Assembly: GCA_028023455.1 (NCBI GenBank)
Contig: JAQFVV010012397.1
Coordinates: forward strand, 934,001 to 998,000
From: Epiperipatus broadwayi
Lineage: Eukaryota > Onychophora > Udeonychophora > Euonychophora > Peripatidae
Direction of reading: 5' to 3'
Length of the DNA stretch: 64,000 nucleotides
Shown here piece after piece: positions 36,648 through 45,702 of the stretch. Each line of letters starts with the position of its first letter. Position 1 is the first letter of the stretch. The notes under the pieces are model-generated. The model was not told where the DNA came from. It made no database searches and saw nothing but the letters and a program-made list of their open reading frames with translations. The translations under genes and the position numbers were made by a program.

Positions 36648-37280
36648 ATAACATAAACATATGTGAAATTGAATATAGAAATAAGTAGATGGAAAAAAAG
36701 AAAAGAAGATTAGTGCTTAATGATAACAGGTATGGGAAGATATGCAAGGTTTGGCTATTAAAATGAAAGATAATTATGATACAAAATTAAAGTTCCTTGC
36801 TGCCAAGCAAGGTATTGCTCTGGGTGGCAGTATTTTCTATAATTGGGTAAATTTATCGAGTGTCACACCCCCTGAGCCAATCAGCAAAATTCTTAAATGA
36901 GCTTGAAGTTCATTGGTGGACTTTGGAAGCTATTACAAATGGAATTAATTGCGCACATTAAAGCAAATTTTGAACACTCTGTGACAAAAAAGAAAATAAT
37001 TAAGAGATCCGCTAAATTGATCAGTTTGTATAAGTTTAATAAAACAAATAACGATTGGGCTGGAAAAATAGCAGAAGTCAAACAATTTTGAGTGAATAAC
37101 AAATAATATGCATTAAAAAAGATAAGAGCAACAGATTAGTCCTTGTTACGGTGATGATTTTTGATTTGAAAATAAATGCACACATGACAAATTTAAAATT
37201 CATAAATGTTAATTCATATAATATCAAAACGTGTGAAGATAAATTTTTTCCAGTGGTGTTGCAAAAATTTTGCAATAAAA
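36648..37280. other. Stretch with a short open frame of unknown origin
   Basis: A plus-strand frame from about 36755 reads KDNYDTKLKFLAAKQGIALG and GSIFYNWVNLS. In another frame (36897-37091) comes FEHSVTKKKIIKRSAKLISL. They have a transposon-like feel but I cannot name a family. Low confidence that anything is coded. Confidence 0.3.
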
Positions 37281-39260
37281 TCTATATATTGTAATGGTCA
37301 GAAAACGTGTGACTCGTAAACATAGTGCAGAATTCGACCACCATACAGAACAGCAGCACCATCGAGTAGTGAAGCCACCCGTGGTACTGAGTTCGAACAT
37401 AGTTTATCGGTTCCACAATACAATCCACGAAACAACGCATCTGATGCGACATTAGTAAATATTTCCTTAGGCACGGTGGTCAGGGATATGCAAGAGACTC
37501 ATGATTTTATTCTCGAGTTAGCCAATAACCAAACTAATATTAATTAAACACTCATATTTACATAATCGAGGAAATATTATATAGAATGGGTATCGAATAA
37601 ATGAAACGTAACTGCAGACGTATAGTTTAAAATTATTTATTAATACATTTTAATAAAACAATCTAATAATATTTTATGGACTAACAGCTTCAGTAGCGGG
37701 ATTTGCGACATGATTATATTTTAAAGAATACATTTATTTATTTAGACATTATTTTATATTGAGGATTTCAGTAGCGGTATTTCTGATACTGTAATGTTTA
37801 CAAAAGGAATACATTTATTTGAAGGCGTAATCTAGCTACCTAATGCATGCCTTGGGGAATTTATACCTTTGCAATGCAAGAGTCTAAAGTAAGATTTAAG
37901 AGTAGCGGTGGACATATATTTATTTAATTAAAATATTTATCATATGACTAAGGGCAAACATTTATTTGAGAGTGAATTATGAAGATAATGCAGAGATGGA
38001 GTGATATATAGAATAATAAAACTAAGTAAAGGAACATGTGGTATGCTTTAGAAAGGCGATATGGAATGGCAGTATATCGAAACTGCAATGCCGTGAATGA
38101 GTTTATAAGAATGTCGGGCTGGTCTCTGCCATCGGCCCGATGAAGTAAGGTGTCACATAAGCATAACCAGGGACAAGCGGTCCATGTCACAGTTTTGCCG
38201 GCTGGCTGCATGACATTGTCAAGTCCTACAGGAACACCCATTATGCCCGCTTGTGTAGGACGACTGGGGTTAATTTCAACCCTGAAGAATCCGAAAATTT
38301 CACGGTGGAATGGGTCATCGTGTCTCTAAAACATAACACATGTATACTGTATAAACGGTTATGATGAGATTTAAATAGATTTCTGACTTGGCCCTACATT
38401 ACCAACATTTACTCAAGAACTCTGGCGACTCTCAAAGAAATGGGATTTTCTAGAATTATTCATTAGATTTAATAAATACAAAATATATATAAACTGGGAG
38501 TTATTACAACTAATATGCCAGCCATTTGCGAAGTAGTAGACCCTGCATTACAATAAATGATGCACTGAATGCGTGTCGATTTATATGAAAGTGAAGTTAT
38601 TAAGGAAATAAGAATGTCAGGCTGGTCTCTGCCTCAGCCCGATGAAGTACATATTAATGAAAATGTGACACGCATTCACTGTTTCAAACGATCATAGATT
38701 TAAACTTTGAAAATTCAGATAATTATGAGCATGCAATAATTAAATAATAAATATAGATAAAATGTAGATTTTAAAATACGCACCCAAGATAGAATGAGGT
38801 AAGCTAGATTAGTAGAGAAATTTACACATTAAGTTAATTATTCAGTTTTAGTTATACATATGGTAGTTTTACATTTTATAATTTAGATAAGTAGTATGAA
38901 GAAGAGCTATAGCATATTATTAGAGTACTCTAGAGTTTGAACACAGACAGGTACCTGTTTTATACGAAGTTTTCTGATTCCATTAGATTAGCAGCAAAAA
39001 GTTCACGAGTGGCAATTCTTTCTTGTATGTAGATATTTCATTTACTTTCACAGCAGCGGCAGCAGCTTTCTCATTCATTTCAGGCAGCAGATCTTCATGG
39101 TGAATTTATGACGGGCAATGGAAAGTTTGGCATCTGATAGGCCATCTCCCGATGGAGAATAATCTAGTTGCTTTACTCGATCATACCTTGGCAGGAACAA
39201 ATTATTTTATTATTTTTGGAGACTCTCAGTGATCGAGAGCAAAGCTAAAGTTTAAGTGCA
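37281..39260. other. CpG-richer block of unidentified origin
   Basis: This block has many more CpG dinucleotides and more GC than the surrounding DNA. A plus frame from ATG 37301 starts MVRKRVTRKHSAEFDHHTEQ and stops near 37470. An overlapping frame continues NPRNNASDATLVNISLGTVV to a stop at about 37545. A motif around GCTTCAGTAGCGGGATTT recurs at 37686 and 37770. A 40-base segment (AGAATGTCGGGCTGGTCTCT...) occurs at 38111 and again at 38611. No family is recognised; it could be the non-coding part of an unknown transposon or a broken gene. Confidence 0.4.
38563..38681. repeat. Short element with 15-bp terminal inverted repeats
   Basis: CACTGAATGCGTGTC at 38563-38577 is matched by GACACGCATTCACTG at 38667-38681 (one mismatch). 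It encloses a 119-base unit that holds the second copy of the GGCTGGTCTCTGCC block seen at 38120. MITE-sized. Confidence 0.6.
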
Positions 39261-39910
39261 TGTCTCCAGCAAGTCTAAGATGGCCTCTTTTTTTATCTTG
39301 ATCTTTCATATTTTTGTTAAGATATTTTTAGGTTCTACTTAATCTGCCCTGAGGATAATCAATGCATTTTGTTGATTTTTAATTAAAGAAAGCTGCTGTT
39401 CTATTGTTACATTTTACATTTACTAATTATATTTTGGGGAATTTTTCTTTAATTAATCTATTAACTATCACTGACTGATGCTTTTAAATTTCAAAAACAA
39501 AAAGGGAACATAAGATTATTTTAACTTTTAATTAAATATTACATCAGATTTTTTTAGAAATATTATTAAACAAAATTTAAACAAAGCAATAAATACGAAC
39601 TTTATAATCCAAAATAAATGATTAAAATTATACAAAATTATATAACTAAAAGAAATCTAAATTATATTATTTTATCCCTATTTATTGCGTTTAATTTGAG
39701 ATCGAAATGTTTGCGTGTTTATGCTGAATTCTACATATATTTATACATTTTTAATATTGCTACACACACAATTCGATACCAAAAAGTTTAAATTTGGGCG
39801 GGCTAGACCGGTCAGTGAGAAACGACAGAAAAAGGTGAAACTTAAGATTCGAATCTTACTGTTTCAATATATGCAGAGTATTTTATGAATTATTCTTTGT
39901 CAGCAATACC
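39261..39910. other. Stretch without a recognised gene
   Basis: AT-rich to 39700, then CpG-containing again. A short GATTCGAATC palindrome near 39850 resembles a B box but no A box is correctly placed, so I do not call an RNA gene. Confidence 0.4.
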
Positions 39911-39915
39911 ACCGT

Positions 39916-40068
39916 GATTATTTGCTAATATTAAGCTTCATAAAGATTTTACAGAAGCGTATTATTTTAGAGCTACAAAATTAATTGACGACTGGATAAT
40001 CAATGAGTTTGGATTCGGCCTTTATTCAATCAAATCTTCCTATGAGTGTATTGAAAAAAGGTACTTGT
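39916..40068 (+). other. Short open frame at the edge of the repeat block
   Basis: The frame reads LFANIKLHKDFTEAYYFRAT and continues KLIDDWIINEFGFGLYSIKS to a TGA inside a sequence (AGGTACTTGTGAATAATTCA) that recurs inverted at 40932 and 41862. It has a protein-like residue balance but is only about 50 codons and I recognise no family. It could be the tail of a transposase whose terminus is that repeated sequence. Confidence 0.3.
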
Positions 40069-40317
40069 GAATAATTCAACCGATGACGTTTTTGACTTAC
40101 CGATTTCCCTTCCAGTAGACATCGATGTTTTTTGCATGACAACGTTGTCATGGTAACCAAGTGACTGGCATGATTAATCCATCAGAGAGTCAATTTTTTT
40201 TTTCACCCCCGAGATTTAAAATTCATAGAGAGGTTTGGGAAATTTTTTGATTTTTCTGTCTACTGCGATTTTGCTATCCACGGCATCACAGTTACTTTTT
40301 TGAGCTGTTAATTCGGG

Positions 40318-41340
40318 TAAAGTGTTTTATTTATCTGTTTATTTTAAATTTACAAAAAATTTTTGTTAATATTTCTACAATTCTCAAACTTCTCCGGTAA
40401 AGTGTTTTTTATTTATCTGTTTATTTTAAATTTACAAAAAGTTTTTGTTAATATTTCTACAATTCTGAAACTTACATTGAATTACGTTTAATGTGTAAAT
40501 AATTTATTCTCCGGTAAAGTGTTTTTTATTTATCTGTTTATTTTAAATTTACAAAAACTTTTTGTTAATATTTCTACATTACATTTTTAATGTGTAAATA
40601 ATTTGAAATAATTTTTTAAATCAATTTTGCAATATGCAGTATGTTTTAAAAATTACCAAATGCATGTAAAAGTGCGGCATTTTCTGGACGCCATTAATAC
40701 CAGATTTGCATTAGATCACGTCTTTTTTATTTAGGTGTTTATTTAAAATTTACAAAAAGTTTTTGTTAATATTACCCTGAAGGCATATCGGTCTAATGTT
40801 GCGTTTTTTAATGTACCATGTTCACGTGATCTGCGGACACATTTTAGCGATTACATGTGTCCGCAAATCACTTGGAGACGTTATCTTAAAAATCGCAAGA
40901 TTAGACTGATATGCCTTCAGGGTAATACGTCATCTGTTGAATTATACACAAGTACCTTTTTCGTAAATTCATCGTCAATTATAAAAACTTTTTGTTAATA
41001 TTTCTACAATTCTCAAATTATTTTTCGTAAATTCATCGGCAATTATAAAAATTACAGGGTGCGACGCCATTAATACCAGATTTGCATTAAATGATGCCAT
41101 TAATACCAGATTTGCATTAAATCATGTCTTTTTAATTTAGCTGTTTATTTAAAATTTACAAAACATTTTTGTTAATATTTCTACAATTGAATTATGTTTT
41201 AATTTAATTTTTAATTTCTGAATTGTATCATACAGAAAATTATTTTTCGTAAATTCATCGGCAATTTTTAATTTCTGAATTATATCATACAGAAAATTAT
41301 TTTTCGTAAATTCATGGGCAATTATAAAAATTACAGCTAT
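40318..41340 (+). repeat. Mosaic tandem-repeat region
   Basis: Unit one (GGTAAAGTGTTTTTTATTTA... TTTACAAAAAGTTTTTGTTA) occurs at about 40318, 40397 and 40512. A second unit (ACGCCATTAATACCAGATTT) starts near 40690, 41064 and 41093. A third (TTTTTCGTAAATTCATCGGC) appears near 40960, 41025, 41245 and 41300. Units share the TTTACAAAAA-GTTTTTGTTAATATT core. Spacing is irregular, so this is a degenerate array interrupted by a MITE. Confidence 0.8.
40771..40926. mobile_element. MITE copy 1 (palindromic, ~156 bp)
   Basis: The terminal inverted repeat ATTACCCTGAAGGCATATCG is mirrored by ...GATATGCCTTCAGGGTAAT. The inner part also pairs (TGTCCGCAGATC and similar). It is nearly identical to copy 2 at 41695 and interrupts the tandem array. 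Confidence 0.85.
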
Positions 41341-41399
41341 GAGAGTAATACAAGGTATAGGTGTATGCCAAGCCTAACGGCTTGTCAAAAACACAAAGG

Positions 41400-41694
41400 G
41401 CCCCCCCGCCAACTCCAGCACTACGCACTGTTTTTTATAATTGAGCATAATATAGGGTGGTTTTATAAATTAGAATATAGTTTTTTCTAAATTATTTTGA
41501 CACATGCATGTACATTTTTATTTTTTTTTACTATTTGCCAGACCTGCGTCAGATTTTTGCTCTTTTTTTTTTTTGTTTTTTATCACGTGACCTGCGTCAC
41601 ATTTTTTTTCTTTTTTTTTATGTTTAATTTTTTTTTAAATTTTTATATTTTTGCCATTTTTTTTGTTTTTTACCATGTGATCAACTGATGACGT
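41400..41694. other. Low-complexity T-rich stretch
   Basis: A poly-C run near 41401 is followed by T-rich sequence with repeated CCTGCGTCA. The frame at 41497-41688 is T-run driven and not a gene. Confidence 0.6.
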
Positions 41695-41850
41695 ATTACC
41701 CTGAAGGCATATCGGTCTAATGTTGCATTTTTTAATGTACTGTGTTCACATGATCTGCGGACACATTTTAGCGATTACATGTGTCCACAAATCACTTGGA
41801 GATGTTATCTTAAAAATCGCAAGATTAGACTGATATGCCTTCAGGGTAAT
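41695..41850. mobile_element. MITE copy 2 (palindromic, ~156 bp)
   Basis: Same family as 40771-40926, with only a handful of differences by eye. Here the palindrome extends further: GATGACGT before it and ACGTCATC after it also pair (41687-41858). Both copies are followed by CGTCATC(T/G)GTTGAATTA and ACACAAGTACCT. Confidence 0.85.
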
Positions 41851-41929
41851 ACGTCATCGGTTGAATTATACACAAGTACCTGAAAAAATTTAAAATATAA
41901 AACTAAATAAATACCATAGTATTGCATCT

Positions 41930-42180
41930 TTGAATATAAAAGAGCTGCATGGGTTAATGATGAGAGACATTTATATTGCATGCATTCAAGAAATTTTGCA
42001 GCAAAATAAATATAATCAGTATAAGAAAGATTTCATCCTTGAGGTATTAAAATGGATTGACAAGGATATAATAGTTTGCACTAATAGTAAATATTATAAG
42101 ATGATGTGAGGTTGGCCCATGGGAATCCCAATTAGCAAGATTATTAGCAGTTTAGTTCAGGCAAATGACGTCATAGCAAG
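41930..42180 (+). mobile_element. Penelope-like RT fragment (third)
   Basis: The plus frame reads SLNIKELHGLMMRDIYIACI, FILEVLKWIDKDIIVCTNSK and YYKMM, a TGA, then GWPMGIPISKIISSL. This matches the Penelope RT block before the catalytic site: long helix, NN..F/Y, then Q..G.PMGSPLS. Only this block survives, so the copy is truncated on both sides. It complements the 44765 fragment, and both may derive from one element split by later insertions. Confidence 0.75.
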
Positions 42181-42198
42181 GTAAATACGTGACTACCA

Positions 42199-42349
42199 TA
42201 TTTTCTATTATTGAATATAAATATATAATCAATATTATAGACATCTTTATTTTAAATAATAAATTTATATACATCAAACCGATTTTATTATTTAAAATAA
42301 AGTTGTTTATAATATTGATTATATTTTTATATTCAATAATAGAAAATAT
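42199..42349. repeat. Foldback element, ~150 bp
   Basis: TATTTTCTATTATTGAATAT at the left returns as its complement at the right end, and AATCAATATTAT pairs with ATAATATTGATT further in. The centre lies near 42275. It lies directly after the Penelope fragment. Confidence 0.85.
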
Positions 42350-42968
42350 TTTATGAAGATAACATAATGGTTTTTATTTAATACCATAGTGTGAAATATA
42401 AATATAAAAGTATATACCCGTTATAAAAAAATATTATATATAATATTGCTGTGTCTTATGACCAGCAAGTAAATAAATGGACAAAGGCAGAATTGAGATG
42501 GTAAGATTATAGTTTAATACGGTTAAATTCAACTATATACATAGCCTATTATAAGGCGAAATAAAATAATTAAAACTCAGAACATACTCAGAACAATTAG
42601 AACATGTTATGAGGGTTTATATACCCCTCAAGACTTCTGGAGTCTTTTGCATTCCTAACCATATATGGTGTTTTCACTTACGTTTTTACATACACAGTAT
42701 TTTCACGTTTCTCACCATATATGGCATTTTACATAGTTTTCTGACCCTATAAGGTCAGCTAAGCTTTTTATTATTATACAACTGTCTATGATTTAATAAC
42801 ATTGTAATTTTTACACATTGTTATACTTAATTACTATACAGTTATTTTACATTTTTATTTATACATTACTTTTATTCTACATTTACATATTCGTTATTTT
42901 TATACAATTATTATTATTTACATATTCATTATACATTATGTGTTTATACCTTGACCTTGAATACTGCA
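42350..42968. other. Non-coding stretch with short repeated motif
   Basis: ACCATATATGG occurs at about 42658 and 42712, each followed by TTTTCAC-like sequence. The region 42450-42760 is less AT-rich and may be an old LTR, but no partner copy is present. Confidence 0.35.
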
Positions 42969-43140
42969 AATATATAAACAAACAATTTAACGGTAAAAAA
43001 AAATATATATATTTTAAATTCTTTAGTAGCGCTTTCAATTAAGTAGTAATCCTCGTCAGCTAGGGACTACTGCGTAATTGAAAGCGCTATTAAAGAAATT
43101 GAAATTTATTTTTTATCGTTAAATTGTTTGTTTATATATA
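42969..43140. repeat. Foldback element, ~170 bp
   Basis: TATATAAACAAACAATTTAAC at the left pairs with its complement at 43118-43140. The inner arms pair through AGCGCTTTCAATTA / GTAATTGAAAGCGCT around a centre near 43055. The frame at 42818-43042 crosses the arm and is not a gene. Confidence 0.87.
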
Positions 43141-44764
43141 ACTGTAAAACTGGATCGATATGATTTTCTATGTGTTAATGAAGTTTCATCAATAGATTCA
43201 GAACAATCCGTAGTTATATAAATGGAATTTAACAATTTCTGACATATATATATGTGGTCAAACACAAATCAATAAGTATATAGTTAACAACTTTCAAATA
43301 TTATTATGTAACCTCTCTGTCATGAGTCACATATACTCTAAAAAATAAATGAAAATGGTTATGTGTTTTAAAAACTTTTTAAAGGTTCCTTTTTTTTTTT
43401 TTAACCAATTCATATGTGTTAACAAATTAAAAAAGAAAATAAATTTGTAAGAAATCAAAAGTTTTGTTTCTTTGTTACAATATAAAGAGTTTGTTTGATT
43501 GAAAAATAAAAATAATTATTGCAAAAATATTAAATGTTAATAAAGAAAATAATAATAACGCAAATGCAAATTAATTTTAGACGATGAAAGAGTATTCTAT
43601 TATTGCTATAGGAATTTTGATTGTTGCTAGACAACAAGAAAAAAAGCATTCATGTCAGTCATGGTTATTTGATTATCATTTGGTATAGCTCACAAATTAC
43701 CAGCCATAGAGATTAAATTTATTCAATTAAATTTCTATTTATTTATCATGGCTGAATAAAAATTTAGCCTGGGTATTTGCTTTTCTTTTTAAAAATGTAG
43801 TCTTTGTGCTGCAATATAATGCACCTGTATTGAAAATAAGTATCTAATTAGATCTACCATTGTCAGATTTATCTGCTGTTGTTATATCAAACCACAATAT
43901 TTTAAATATATAAAATAAAGAAGTCAAAGAAGAAATAAAAAATGGATTGCAAGAGGAATGTATCAAGGAAGAAGTTACTTACACACATTGAACATTTATT
44001 AAGCCCAATTAAAGAAAATTGTGTCAGAAAAAGCTGCTAGCTTCTGTTATGTATATGAGAAATCATGGAAATATATGATTAACAAATGGTGACATTAATG
44101 GTAAATTGACATATATTAAAGATGGGAGATAAGAAAGAAAAAACATGCTGGACTCAACAACAAATTAAATCAAAGAAAAATTTGGTAAAATTATTTTAAC
44201 TTATTTTATGATAAATATTTGCAAAAAATACATTTTCCTCTTGCATTAAAAATTAACGTTTTGATATTTTATTATTATTATAAGGGTAAAAATCACGTGA
44301 TATAAAAGAATTTAAAACATTCTTGGAGAAAATTAAAGTTATATGCTTGCTTGATTTCTCAGATTCATTTTATTGATTATTTAAATATAAAAGATATTAA
44401 GTTGTTTATATTTTATTGTTATTGTTGTAAATAAATTATTATTTAAAAGTATCATTTGCTTATTAATTTTTCATCTGACAGACAAGCATTTTAGTTAAAT
44501 ATTTAGAATAAAAATATTTTGATTTATTATTTTTAACAAAATAACTATAGAATAATATATATACGGGGTGGATGATCAAATAGGGTAAAATTTTACTCTA
44601 CTTTGCACACAGTTACCTGCTGGTTATTAATAAACAGATAATCATTCCTTAGATAAATATTCATAAGAATTTGTGGTCGAGCAGTTTCTTTTGTCTTGAC
44701 ACAATTCTGTTACAATATATATATATATATATATGCAAATTTATAAAAATATTTATAAAAATAT
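43141..44764. other. AT-rich stretch, nothing recognised
   Basis: No domain seen. A TA microsatellite lies at 44717-44734. Confidence 0.5.
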
Positions 44765-44983
44765 TTGGAAAAAAAAACAAAAGAGCATTTATTATTATTA
44801 AAAAGGGTTCAAAATACAAAACAAAATTATAAAAATAATGATAATTTATCAACTTCAGTTTTTTATGACCATAATAAATCATGTATATGTGGTTTTGATT
44901 TTAATGATAGTAAGGTAAAAATATGGGAAACTGAAAGAAATAATAAAAGAAAAATCAAGGAAGCGATGTTAATATATAAATAG
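44765..44983 (+). pseudogene. Penelope-like C-terminal fragment (fourth)
   Basis: This 72-codon frame (its listed start is TTG) ends HNKSCICGFDFNDSKVKIWE and TERNNKRKIKEAMLIYK. It matches the block after the GIY-YIG domain in Penelope endonucleases: H......FDF...KI......(K)RKI.EA..I. The GIY-YIG motif itself is not found just upstream, which is very AT-rich and includes a TA microsatellite. Remnant only. Confidence 0.7.
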
Positions 44984-45067
44984 AAGCAAGATTTAATCAA
45001 AAGGCAGGCAGCAAATGTTAAGATCACGGAATTATGGGAAATTTGACTTTTAAAAGTATTAGTTAAT

Positions 45068-45206
45068 AAAAACTACAAGGATGTCTTGCGTTGTTAGCCG
45101 AGAGGTATCGCAGCCGCCATGCAAGCAAGTAGTTTGTTGCAGACTTGGTTGTGGGTTTGCGTCCTGGCCGATGCTATGACATATGAAAAAAAAAAACTAC
45201 AAGGAT
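45068..45206 (+). mobile_element. tRNA-derived SINE, second copy, intact target duplication
   Basis: A plus-strand tRNA-like head (45083 onward) has box A TTAGCCGAGAGG and box B GGGTTTGCGTCC. It ends GGCCGATGCTATGACATATGA plus poly(A). A 15-base direct repeat AAAAACTACAAGGAT flanks it at 45068-45082 and 45192-45206. Its tail matches the SINE at 25470-25593, but the tRNA head differs, so the two are subfamilies or distantly related copies. Confidence 0.88.
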
Positions 45207-45558
45207 AGTTGAAAGCGCTCCTAAGTGACATTTATAGATATATTTTTTATAAACTTTTAAGTACTGTATTTTCTAATATTTATTTATAACTTTATATATA
45301 TATTATTTTGAAGAAATACAGACATCGATTTGTAATATAGATATATATGTGTATGTTAACTAGGTTGACTATTGACCAGTTATCTTAAAAAAACTCTAAA
45401 CATGTATGAGAATCTGAAAAAAATTTCAGATATTTTTCAGTCAGAATTTGAAGATAAGACTTGAAATAAGTAAATACACTAACTATTATACCACAGTACT
45501 CTAGCATATAAATATATAAAAATTTATATGCTTGATATTATTTTAACATAATAATTAC
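45207..45558. other. AT-rich intron next to lectin exon
   Basis: No gene or repeat pair seen. Confidence 0.5.
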
Positions 45559-45702
45559 CTATCATGCACATAAATTGTTGTTGTGATACACATGTTTTTT
45601 TATGAAGTTTTCCATCATTCATTTTCAATGTCATGCAGTAGTCAGGATAAAGAGAAGTATCTGAATTATTTTTTCTCCAAACATCTGCCTCTATACTCTC
45701 TC
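45559..45702 (-). CDS. Host gene exon: C-terminal half of a C-type lectin-like domain
   Basis: A 144-base exon (48 codons), phase 1 at both ends. The only usable acceptor after an in-frame TAA is TTTTGAAG before 45702, and the donor is GTAATTATT after 45559. The translation ESIEADVWRKNNSDTSLYPD then YCMTLKMNDGKLHKKTCVSQ and QQFMCMI fits the end of a C-type lectin fold: W in the long loop, P-D-x-C, then L/G.L...C....F.C. Three cysteines pair as expected for the domain's last two disulfides, with the fourth in an upstream exon. The Ca-binding EPN/QPD and WND motifs are not seen, so classical sugar binding is doubtful. The first half of the domain was not located. Confidence 0.8.

Noticed and set aside
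37948-38241. 97-codon minus frame in the CpG-richer block
   Set aside because: Half of it is a low-complexity hydrophobic tail; no domain seen and it covers a repeated segment.
39835-39870. Possible tRNA gene from GATTCGAATC
   Set aside because: No A box, acceptor stem or anticodon loop in register.
41497-41688. Phe-rich 63-codon frame
   Set aside because: Caused by poly-T runs.
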